Shown: positions 7,801 to 14,301 of the stretch, in pieces
How positions within the stretch are numbered: the stretch's first letter is position 1
Layout: each line of letters starts with the position of its first letter
From: Chloroflexota bacterium
Lineage (GTDB): Bacteria; Chloroflexota; Anaerolineae; B4-G1
DNA: 16,488 nucleotides
Direction: 5' to 3'
Assembly (NCBI GenBank): GCA_011046405.1
Contig: DSAR01000202.1
Span: 1 to 16,488 of the forward strand
Translations under genes and position numbers: made by a program
The notes under the pieces: model-generated
What the model was told of the DNA's origin: nothing
The model's input: only the letters and a program-made list of their open reading frames with translations
Database searches by the model: none

Positions 7801-9477
7801 CTATCCCAGGTAGCCCAGGTCGCGGAGGCGCTCCTCGACCTCGGCCGTCTCCTCGGCGGACAGTTGCGCGTCGACCCCTTCTTTGTCCGGGCCCACCTCG
7901 CGGAACTCGACCGGGCGCCCGGACGAGAGCACTTCGGTCAGGACGCGCCCGTCCATATCGCCGGGGACCGGCAGTTCCAACAGATGGAGGATGGTCGGTG
8001 CCAGGTCGAGAATGCGGGCGTTGGAGAGCGGGACGTCAGCCGGCGCTTTGGAGCGAATCTCGGGCCCCCAGGCGATGAAGATGCCGTGCATCCGGTGGCA
8101 GCCGGAATCGCCGCGAATCTGGCGGGTGACGATCTTGCTATCGGTGGCGAAGAGGGGGAAGACGATGGTGCGGTAACCGTCCATCACGAGGTGCAGGTCG
8201 GGGCCCTGGGCGGCGTAGGGGCCGTGGGTCACCTCGTCGCCGGGGATAATGCCGGCGTGTGGGGCGTTCACGTCGACCAAGGGTTGCTTTGTCTCCGGAT
8301 GGCGTAGTTCGCACAGCGCGTCGATCACCTGGCGGCGCACCTGCTCGTACGCTTCGCCAGGCTCGACGATGCCCTCTGGCTCGCGCCCCTTGAGGTTGAC
8401 GTAGATTTGCCCCACGTGCCCGATAGAATAGGCCACCGTGCGCGACCAATCCACGTCGTCGAAGGAGAGGAACTTACTCACGACCTTGTTGCGGGCCGAT
8501 TTGGAGACCTGCCAGACGTAATTCTGCAACCCGGTGCGCTCGATCAAATGCCAGATGGAGGCGGGCGTGACGCCGGCGCGGAAGAGGCCGGTCTTGAGTC
8601 GGGTCCAGGGATCCCGTTTGAGGTACATCAGGCCCTTGTCGATCAGGAACAGATTGAGGTTGACCACGTAATGGAGTGGGCCGAAACCGTGATCCGACAT
8701 CAGGATGACGCTCGTGTCGTCGGTGAGCCGGTCGAGCATTTGACCGACGTAATGGTCGATGCGTTGGTAGACCCGCTTGATCCCGTCGCCGAAACGGGCG
8801 GCAGCCTGGGGATCGTAGCGGGGATGGTCAGAATCGACGAATTTCCAGAAGGCGTGTTGGATCGTGTCGGTGGAGAGGAAGTGGAACATCAAGAAATCGT
8901 AGGGATGATCCGCCATCAATTGCAGGGCGTATGCGCCCCGCAGGTCGACCAGTTCGAGCAGGTCGGCGACGAAGGCCTCCTCGTTGCCCGGCTTGTACTG
9001 GACGTGTGGGGCGACGCGATAGGGCGGCAGCTGGTCGTAGCGGTCGAGTAGATCGGCTGGATAGGCGATCTTCTCGGACCCGGTCCGCCTGGTTGGAGAA
9101 AGCATACCCCCGATGACGAATCCATTGACGGGGACCGGTGGATAGGTCACGGGGACGTTCATCACGCCGACCCGTCGCCCGGCCTCGGACAGGATTTGCC
9201 ACAACGTCTGGGCGCGGATGGCGGAGGAATTGACCAGGTCGAATCGACCGTGGCCCATCGGACGGATGAAGTCGAAGACGCCGTGCTTGCCCGGGTTCTT
9301 GCCGGTGGCGAACGTGGTCCAGGCGGGCGCGGTGACCGGCGGCAGGGTCGATTCGAGTGGGCCGTGGACACCTCCCGCCATCAAACGCCCGATGTGGGGC
9401 AGGTCGCCGGCCTCGGCCCAGGGCCGGACCAGGTCGAACGTGCCGCCGTCGATGCCGATGACTAATACGCGACTCAT
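7801..9477 (-). CDS. Alkaline-phosphatase-superfamily phosphodiesterase/nucleotide pyrophosphatase-like protein
   Basis: The 558-residue protein belongs to the type I phosphodiesterase/nucleotide pyrophosphatase group. IGIDGGTFD (7-15) gives the first metal-binding Asp10. PPVTAPAWTTFATG (46-59) places Thr49 as the likely nucleophile. DTIQH near 206-210 and SDHG near 261 supply further metal ligands, and a GCHRMHGIF segment near the C-terminus fits the last one. ILDLAPTILHLLELPVP and the ending ERLRDLGYL are usual for these proteins in Chloroflexota and archaea. It starts directly at the first beta strand with no signal peptide, so it is probably cytoplasmic, unlike envelope sulfatases. Its ATG overlaps the TGA of the GT2 gene (ATGA) and has an AAGGA ribosome-binding site. 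That coupling suggests it acts in the same pathway, perhaps on a phosphorylated lipid or nucleotide sugar. The substrate cannot be told from sequence. Confidence 0.9.
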   Translation of the reverse strand: MSRVLVIGIDGGTFDLVRPWAEAGDLPHIGRLMAGGVHGPLESTLPPVTAPAWTTFATGKNPGKHGVFDFIRPMGHGRFDLVNSSAIRAQTLWQILSEAGRRVGVMNVPVTYPPVPVNGFVIGGMLSPTRRTGSEKIAYPADLLDRYDQLPPYRVAPHVQYKPGNEEAFVADLLELVDLRGAYALQLMADHPYDFLMFHFLSTDTIQHAFWKFVDSDHPRYDPQAAARFGDGIKRVYQRIDHYVGQMLDRLTDDTSVILMSDHGFGPLHYVVNLNLFLIDKGLMYLKRDPWTRLKTGLFRAGVTPASIWHLIERTGLQNYVWQVSKSARNKVVSKFLSFDDVDWSRTVAYSIGHVGQIYVNLKGREPEGIVEPGEAYEQVRRQVIDALCELRHPETKQPLVDVNAPHAGIIPGDEVTHGPYAAQGPDLHLVMDGYRTIVFPLFATDSKIVTRQIRGDSGCHRMHGIFIAWGPEIRSKAPADVPLSNARILDLAPTILHLLELPVPGDMDGRVLTEVLSSGRPVEFREVGPDKEGVDAQLSAEETAEVEERLRDLGYLG

Positions 9478-10514
9478 GCGTTCCTTTCTTTTTCGATGAC
9501 GCGCCGGACGACGTAGATCGCTTTGTCCTGGGCCTCGTGGTAGGTGCGGGTGAGAATCTCCCCCAGGACGCCCATCATCAGGAATTGAACGCCCAGCACG
9601 GTCAGGAGCACGGCTAACATCGTCCAGGGATTGGCGCCGATTCGAAAATCGCGAAAGGCCTGTTCGCCGTAACGGAGGCCGCGCCAGATTTTGTCGATCG
9701 CCAGGTAGGCCAGGATAAGCCCACCAGCGGCGCTGCTGACCAGGCCGATCCCGCCGAATAACTGCATCGGGCGATCGGAATAATTGAGCAGGTAAGAGAC
9801 GGTCAGCAGGTCCAGGATGACGCGCGGCGTTCGGGAGAGCGCGCCGTATTTGGAGACGCCAGCCTGGCGCGGGCGATCATTGACGGGGACTTCGGCGATG
9901 CGGGCGCCGATCATGCTGGCGACCTCCGGAATGAAACGATGGAGCTCGCCGTATAGCTGCATCTGCTCGGCCAGGTCGCGGCGAACGGCCTTGAGGGAGC
10001 AGCCCCGGTCGTGCAGATGAACGTCGCTGGCGCTGGCGATGAGCCAGTTGGCGATTATCGAGGGCAACTTACGGGTCAGGAACGGCTCCTTGCGATTCTG
10101 CCGCCAGCCGGTGACCAGGTCGTAATCGCCCGCTTCCATCACCTCCAGCATGCGAGGGACGTCGGCCGGATCCTGCTGCCCGTCGGCGTCCATCGTGACG
10201 ATGACGCCTCCCCGGGCGTAATCGAAACCGGCGGCGAAAGCGGCTGTCTGCCCGAAGTTGCGGCGAAATTGGACGATGCGCAGACGCGGCTCCTCTGCCT
10301 GGAGTTGGCGCAGGACGTCGAGGCTGCCGTCGGTGCTGCCGTCGTCCACAGCGATGATTTCATAACTTCGGTCCATCTCCCGGAAGACGGCCGTGATCTC
10401 ACGGATCAGGCCTGGGAGCGCCTCCGCTTCGTTGTAGATGGGCAGGACGATGGATACGGTGGACGTTGATCGCGTGTCCGTGCTCGGCTTTTGGGGGTGA
10501 TTGGCGATGGTCAT
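9474..10514 (-). CDS. GT2 polyprenyl-phosphate glycosyltransferase, GtrB/DPM1/ArnC-like
   Basis: The enzyme is expected to move a sugar from a nucleotide donor to undecaprenyl or another polyprenyl phosphate on the inner face of the membrane. The 346-residue protein has VSIVLPIYNEAE (20-31), VDDGSTDGS (56-64), MDADGQQDP (108-116; DAD metal site at 109-111), the RRNFGQTAAFAAG stretch, and RGCSLKAVRR. Two membrane helices near 250-275 and 296-321 end the protein, as in GtrB and ArnC. It is the first gene of a minus-strand operon, with the phosphodiesterase translationally coupled behind it and GT-C enzymes further on as likely users of its product. The ATG at 10512-10514 is the only plausible start: an in-frame TAG lies three codons upstream and no other start precedes the catalytic core. 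AGGA is present but only one base from the ATG, so a normally spaced ribosome-binding site is missing; octamer repeats occupy its place. Confidence 0.93.
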   Translation of the reverse strand: MTIANHPQKPSTDTRSTSTVSIVLPIYNEAEALPGLIREITAVFREMDRSYEIIAVDDGSTDGSLDVLRQLQAEEPRLRIVQFRRNFGQTAAFAAGFDYARGGVIVTMDADGQQDPADVPRMLEVMEAGDYDLVTGWRQNRKEPFLTRKLPSIIANWLIASASDVHLHDRGCSLKAVRRDLAEQMQLYGELHRFIPEVASMIGARIAEVPVNDRPRQAGVSKYGALSRTPRVILDLLTVSYLLNYSDRPMQLFGGIGLVSSAAGGLILAYLAIDKIWRGLRYGEQAFRDFRIGANPWTMLAVLLTVLGVQFLMMGVLGEILTRTYHEAQDKAIYVVRRVIEKERNA

Positions 10515-10520
10515 ATCCTG

Positions 10521-10616
10521 CTAGGTTGCTAGGTTGCTAGGTTGCTAGGTTGCTAGGTTGGTATACTGGTACACTGGTATATTGGTATACTGGTACACTG
10601 GTATATTGGTATACTG
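10521..10616. repeat. Octanucleotide tandem array, 12 units of two related families
   Basis: Five exact CTAGGTTG units (10521-10560) run without a break or change of register into seven units of the pattern GTATACTG, GTACACTG, GTATATTG, GTATACTG, GTACACTG, GTATATTG, GTATACTG (10561-10616). The second part is also a 24-bp higher-order repeat (10561-10584 and 10585-10608 identical). On the mRNA (minus) strand the units read CAACCTAG and CAGTATAC-type, each starting with CA. The array lies in the predicted leader of the GT2 operon and ends 6 bases before the ATG. Confidence 0.97.
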
Positions 10617-10666
10617 GTAGATCGGGCGATCAAGCTGGCAAACTCACCGCTTAGCACCTACGAGGT

Positions 10667-10694
10667 ATTATAACACAGTGCCGGGCTGGGTCAA
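10667..10694 (-). promoter_or_regulatory. Sigma-70-like promoter for the glycan operon
   Basis: On the minus strand TTGACC (10694-10689) and a perfect TATAAT (10672-10667) are spaced by 16 bases. Transcription would begin near 10660 and give a leader of about 145 bases that includes the whole octamer array. This is the best promoter match in the window. It is predicted from sequence alone. Confidence 0.7.
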
Positions 10695-10748
10695 TGGATT
10701 GGGCCGGTGATGCTGATCTCCGCTGCTCCATCGGAGGGTTCATTTTGC

Positions 10749-10777
10749 TTGTCAAAAAGCTTCTTTGGGTGTACCAT
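10749..10777 (+). promoter_or_regulatory. Possible promoter for the acetate-CoA ligase gene
   Basis: TTGTCA (10749-10754) is followed after 17 bases by TACCAT (10772-10777). The first hexamer matches consensus at five positions, the second at four. The spacer contains the imperfect palindrome CAAAAAGCTTCTTTG, which could bind a regulator. TTGAAA at 10777-10782 and TTATAT at 10820-10825 were also considered but do not pair at an acceptable distance. Confidence 0.3.
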
Positions 10778-10797
10778 TGAAATTGGTGTTTGAAGCC

Positions 10798-10814
10798 CTT
10801 CTCTTTTTGAGAAG
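10798..10814 (+). promoter_or_regulatory. Small perfect hairpin in the ligase leader
   Basis: CTTCTC and GAGAAG form a 6-bp perfect inverted repeat around TTTTT, 47 bases before the ligase ATG. It could be an operator or a leader hairpin. It has no T-run after it, so it is not a terminator. Confidence 0.3.
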
Positions 10815-10852
10815 ATGCGTTATATAAGTGATGTGATTGCAACTTGAATTGT

Positions 10853-10858
10853 GAGGAG
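10853..10858 (+). promoter_or_regulatory. Ribosome-binding site fixing the ligase start
   Basis: GAGGAG lies 3 bases before the ATG at 10862. It supports this ATG over the in-frame TTG at 10844, which has no such site and would add six residues not typical of the family. Confidence 0.75.
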
Positions 10859-10861
10859 TCT

Positions 10862-12955
10862 ATGCTGGATACTTTTTTCAAACCCCAATCGGTCGCTGTG
10901 ATCGGCGCCTCGCGCGATCCGGAGAAGTTGGGGTACGCTGTTTTGTTCAATATCCAGGACGCTGGATTTGAGGGAACGATATATCCCGTCAATCCCAAGG
11001 CAGATGAAATTCTGGGTTTGGAGGCTCATGCCTCGGTATTAGACATCGCGGACCCGGTGGACCTGGCCGTAATCGTCATTCCGTATCCGTACGTCCCTGA
11101 TGCATTGAAGGAGTGTGGTCAGAAGGGCATCCCTACGGTCGTCATCATCTCGGCCGGTTTTCGTGAGGCCGGGCGCGAGGGCTTGGAGCGGGAGCGGGAA
11201 CTGATCGACATCGCCGAAGAATACGATATGCGCCTGATCGGTCCCAACTGTCTGGGCGTGATCGATACCGACACGCCTTTGAACGCCACGTTTGCCGCTG
11301 GCATGCCGCCGGGTGGGCCGATGGCCTTTATGTCCCAGTCGGGCGCCCTCGGGACGGCGGTGCTGGATATGGCGATGGCTGGCCGAATTGGGTTTTCCAA
11401 GTTCGTCAGTTTGGGCAATAAGGCCGACGTGAGCGAGATCGACCTGTTGGAGGCATGGGGCGAGGACGAGGCTTCTCGCGTGATCCTGATCTACGTCGAG
11501 GGTGTGCCGGATGGACAGAAATTCATCAAGGTCGCGCGTCGCGTCACCCGCCATAAGCCGGTGGTGGCGATCAAGTCGGGCGTGACGGCTTCTGGTTCCC
11601 GGGCGGTTTCCTCCCACACCGGCAGCCTTGCCGGTTCGGAGGCGGCCTACAAGGCGGCCTTTCGACAGGCTGGCATCATCCGCGCGTCGTCGATGGAGGC
11701 GCTGTTCGATTTTTCCCGCGCCTTTGCCTATCAGCCACTATTGCAGGGTGACCGGATTGGGATCGTGACCAATGCCGGCGGCCCGGGTATTCTGGCGACC
11801 GACGCACTGGAACACGCCGGCATGGAGATCGCGCGGCTCAGTTCTGAGACGACCCAGTCTCTGACCGATTACCTGCCCGGCGCCGCCAGTGTGGGGAACC
11901 CGGTCGACGTGTTAGGAGACGCGCTGGCTGACCGCTATGAACGGGCGATTGAATTGGTGCTCAATGATCCCAAAGTCGATGGCCTCATCGTAATCGTCAC
12001 CCCCCAGGCGATGACCGAGATCGAGAAAACGGCCCGCGCGGTGGGACGGATGGCCCAGGAATCGGATAAACCGGTTCTCGGTTGTTTCATGGGCGAGGCG
12101 CGGATCGCCGCCGGCGTCGACGTCTTGTGGGAACACGGTGTGCCCAACTATCCCTTCCCCGAACGAGCCGCAGCTTCGTTGGCTGCGATGCGGGATTACC
12201 GGTGCGAGCGCGGGCGCCCGGTCTTCGAGCCGGAACCCACTCAGGAGTGCGTGCCGGTGGTGCGGGATTTGTTCGATCGCGTGCGCGCGGAGGGGCGCGT
12301 GTCTATCGGCGACTCGGAGGCCTGGGAAGTCCTCAAGTGTTACGGGTTTACGGTGCCAGAGTCGCGTCTGGCAGAGACGGCCGAGGACGCGATCGAAATC
12401 GCCGAGGAGATCGGTTATCCGGTGGTGATGAAGATCGCCTCGCCCGACATCCTGCACAAGACCGACGTCGGTGGCGTCAAGTTAGACCTGAGGTCTGCCG
12501 AGGACGTGCGTGACGCCTTCGACCTGATGGTCTACCGGGCCGGGCGTTACGTGCCGGGGGCGCAAATCTGGGGTTGCCAGGTGCAACAGATGGTGGCGAA
12601 TGGTCGCGAGGTGTTGCTGGGCATGAACCGGGATCCACAATTTGGGCCGTTGGTCGCTTTTGGATTGGGCGGCATCTACGTGGAGGCGCTGAAGGACGTC
12701 GCTTTCCGTGTGGCGCCGTTTAGCCGCGAGGAGGCGGGCGAGATGATCCGAGAGATTCGCTCGTACGCCCTGTTGGAGGGCGTTCGCGGCGAGCCGCCGG
12801 CCGATCACGAGGCGATGGTGGATGCATTGCTGCGGATTAGCCGGTTGGTGACCGATTTCCCAGAGATCGTGGAATTGGATATCAATCCCTTGATGGTCTT
12901 CGAGGAAGGGAAAGGCGCGATGGCCATCGACATGCGCTTGATATTGTCTTCGTAA
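10862..12955 (+). CDS. Acetate-CoA ligase (ADP-forming), fused alpha-beta chain
   Basis: The enzyme converts acetyl-CoA, ADP and phosphate to acetate, CoA and ATP (reversible), a single-step route to ATP in archaea and some bacteria. The 697-residue protein has the alpha part first: CoA-binding domain (SVAVIGASRDPEKLGYAV near the N-terminus), GPNCLGV, SQSGALG, and SSHTGSLAGS with His252, the expected phosphohistidine. The beta part is an ATP-grasp domain from about residue 475, with HKTDVGGVKL; His532 matches the second phosphohistidine of these ligases. It ends with ELDINPLMVFEEG. No GNAT domain is present, which argues against a Pat-type lysine acetyltransferase. Acyl-CoAs other than acetyl-CoA remain possible substrates. 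The next gene, 101 bases away, is a BioD-like/DRTGG protein, and eno-pyk follow, fitting acetate formation at the end of glycolysis. Confidence 0.93.
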   Translation: MLDTFFKPQSVAVIGASRDPEKLGYAVLFNIQDAGFEGTIYPVNPKADEILGLEAHASVLDIADPVDLAVIVIPYPYVPDALKECGQKGIPTVVIISAGFREAGREGLERERELIDIAEEYDMRLIGPNCLGVIDTDTPLNATFAAGMPPGGPMAFMSQSGALGTAVLDMAMAGRIGFSKFVSLGNKADVSEIDLLEAWGEDEASRVILIYVEGVPDGQKFIKVARRVTRHKPVVAIKSGVTASGSRAVSSHTGSLAGSEAAYKAAFRQAGIIRASSMEALFDFSRAFAYQPLLQGDRIGIVTNAGGPGILATDALEHAGMEIARLSSETTQSLTDYLPGAASVGNPVDVLGDALADRYERAIELVLNDPKVDGLIVIVTPQAMTEIEKTARAVGRMAQESDKPVLGCFMGEARIAAGVDVLWEHGVPNYPFPERAAASLAAMRDYRCERGRPVFEPEPTQECVPVVRDLFDRVRAEGRVSIGDSEAWEVLKCYGFTVPESRLAETAEDAIEIAEEIGYPVVMKIASPDILHKTDVGGVKLDLRSAEDVRDAFDLMVYRAGRYVPGAQIWGCQVQQMVANGREVLLGMNRDPQFGPLVAFGLGGIYVEALKDVAFRVAPFSREEAGEMIREIRSYALLEGVRGEPPADHEAMVDALLRISRLVTDFPEIVELDINPLMVFEEGKGAMAIDMRLILSS

Positions 12956-13044
12956 TTTGCAGTAATTTGTAGTTGGACGTTAAGGAGCCATCTTGTCGAT
13001 AAGAGAGGGGGACGCATTCACCTCAGTTTATTGAGAAGATTTGA

Positions 13045-13050
13045 AAGGAG
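13045..13050 (+). promoter_or_regulatory. Ribosome-binding site for a GTG start
   Basis: AAGGAG lies 6 bases before the GTG at 13057. The strong site and ideal spacing decide for GTG as the start codon; the protein then begins directly with the first beta strand of its P-loop domain. Confidence 0.85.
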
Positions 13051-13056
13051 CATATC

Positions 13057-14136
13057 GTGCAGGCTTTGTATATCACTTCTATCGAGCACTTTTCAGGTAA
13101 GACGGCCATCTGCTTGGCCTTGGGACGGCGGCTCAAGCGTGAGGGATATAAGGTAGGGTATTTCAAGCCCCTATCGACTCAACCGTGGGAACCGATGCCG
13201 GGCACAGCGTCCGACGAGGATGCTGCGTTCATCAAACGAATGCTGGAATTGGATGACGCCCTGGAGGACATCGTAGGCGTCGTGCTGACGCCCAAGCTGG
13301 CGCGAGAAATGCGCTGCGGTTGCGCCGAACGGGATCTTTTGAGCGAGGTGACGGCGACTTACGAGCGAGTCGTTGAGGGGAAAGACATCGTCCTGATCGA
13401 AGGGTCCGGTTCGTTGCGCGAGGGTGCCAGTCTACGTTTGGGACCTACGATGGTCACCGAGGCGCTGGATATACCGGCCCTGGCTATCGTACGTTACCGT
13501 AATCGCGTCAGCCAGGGCGACGATTGTGTGGCGGCTCGCCTGGTGCTTGGCGAGCGGTTGCTGGGCGCAGTCATCAACACCGTGCCGACGCGGGAGTACA
13601 AGCTGGCCGATCAGGTCTGCAATCCTTGCCTGGAAAAACAGGGCATTCGGGTGCTGGCCACGCTGCCCTTCCGGGACCATCTCCAGGCGATCAGCGTGGG
13701 CGAGATCGCCGACGTGTTGAAGGGCGAGTTCCTGGTATTGCCTGAGAAACGTGACGTCCTGGTCGAACACCTGGTCGTCGGCGCGATGAGCGCCGAACAG
13801 GCATTGCCGCGCATCCGGCGTATATCCGGTTCCAAGGCTGTTATCACCGGCGGCGACCGGGCCGACATCCAACTGGTGGCCCTGGAGACGGCGACCCAGT
13901 GCCTGATCCTGACCGGTCACCTGCGACCGGTGCCGGAGGTCTTGCGACGCGCCGAGGATGTCGGCGTCCCAGTGTTGTTGGTACGAGAGGATACGATGCA
14001 GACGGTCGAGGTTGTCGAGAACGTCTTTGGCAAGACGCGCCTGGGCCAGGCGGCCAAGTTAGAGCAGTTCGAGGCGTTGCTTGAGGAGCACTTCGACTTT
14101 GCTCGATTGTATCGCGTGCTGGGGTTGGAAGGCTAA
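13057..14136 (+). CDS. BioD-like P-loop plus DRTGG-domain protein ('phosphotransacetylase family', N-terminal half only)
   Basis: The 359-residue protein matches the N-terminal, non-catalytic half of long phosphotransacetylases (COG0857 type). A BioD-like NTPase domain comes first, with SIEHFSGKTA (8-17; P-loop Gly14-Lys15-Thr16), VGYFKPLS, and IEGSGSLREGASL. The second half is a DRTGG domain with KAVITGGDRADIQLVALE and a GHLRPVPEVLRRAEDVGVPVLLV stretch. The catalytic PTA_PTB domain is absent, and the stop is followed by noncoding DNA, so this is the whole protein, not a truncation. It lies 101 bases past the ADP-forming acetate-CoA ligase. DRTGG domains are thought to be regulatory or ligand-binding, so a role in sensing and tuning acetyl-CoA/acetate flux is plausible but inferred. 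Automatic annotation as a phosphotransacetylase would be misleading. Confidence 0.85.
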   Translation: MQALYITSIEHFSGKTAICLALGRRLKREGYKVGYFKPLSTQPWEPMPGTASDEDAAFIKRMLELDDALEDIVGVVLTPKLAREMRCGCAERDLLSEVTATYERVVEGKDIVLIEGSGSLREGASLRLGPTMVTEALDIPALAIVRYRNRVSQGDDCVAARLVLGERLLGAVINTVPTREYKLADQVCNPCLEKQGIRVLATLPFRDHLQAISVGEIADVLKGEFLVLPEKRDVLVEHLVVGAMSAEQALPRIRRISGSKAVITGGDRADIQLVALETATQCLILTGHLRPVPEVLRRAEDVGVPVLLVREDTMQTVEVVENVFGKTRLGQAAKLEQFEALLEEHFDFARLYRVLGLEG

Positions 14137-14167
14137 CAGCGCAGTTCATTACCCAACATCTCTGGAT

Positions 14168-14231
14168 CACGAATGGCACGAATGGACAAATAACACGAAT
14201 TTTAACTTCGAATTGCGAAAAAGCATTCGTG
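14168..14231. repeat. CACGAAT palindromic intergenic element, copy 2
   Basis: CACGAAT occurs at 14168, 14177 (9 bases apart, as in copy 1) and 14194. The last pairs perfectly with ATTCGTG (14225-14231). Within that stem TTCG (14207-14210) pairs with CGAA (14216-14219) around the loop AATTG. The element fills the gap between the DRTGG gene and enolase (14137-14301). Nothing else clear is in this gap except a perfect TTTTGCAAAA palindrome at 14273-14282. Confidence 0.75.
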
Positions 14232-14290
14232 AAATTCGACCATTTGTGTGATTTGTGATCTGGTGATCAAGCTTTTGCAAAAACAGAATT

Positions 14291-14295
14291 GGAGG
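14291..14295 (+). promoter_or_regulatory. Ribosome-binding site fixing the enolase start
   Basis: GGAGG lies 6 bases before the ATG at 14302. An upstream in-frame start at 14248 would add 18 residues unlike any enolase N-terminus and has no ribosome-binding site. Confidence 0.85.
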
Positions 14296-14301
14296 GAAAT
14301 C

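Larger units (their letters stand above)
10617..10861. other. Rest of the divergent intergenic region
   Basis: The gap between the divergent GT2 gene and the acetate-CoA ligase gene spans 347 bases (10515-10861). Apart from the octamer array it holds a strong minus-strand promoter (10667-10694), a CTCCG/CGGAG inverted pair near 10711-10730, an imperfect palindrome CAAAAAGCTTCTTTG starting at 10753, a perfect CTTCTC/GAGAAG hairpin (10798-10814) and an AT-rich stretch before the ligase ribosome-binding site. I see no coding sequence in it. Confidence 0.75.

Noticed and set aside
10521..10616. CRISPR-like array
   Set aside because: The units are contiguous 8-mers without spacers, and no cas gene is nearby.
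10777..10825. TTGAAA and TTATAT as a ligase promoter
   Set aside because: The hexamers are 37 bases apart, far too distant for one promoter.
10862..12955. Pat-type protein lysine acetyltransferase
   Set aside because: The chain ends with the ATP-grasp domain and has no GNAT domain, and both phosphohistidine motifs of the ADP-forming ligase are present.
13057..14136. Catalytic phosphotransacetylase or dethiobiotin synthase
   Set aside because: The PTA_PTB catalytic domain is missing, and the BioD-like part is joined to a DRTGG domain with no biotin gene nearby.
14248..14301. N-terminal extension of enolase
   Set aside because: The extra residues do not match enolase, and the GGAGG site points to the ATG at 14302.
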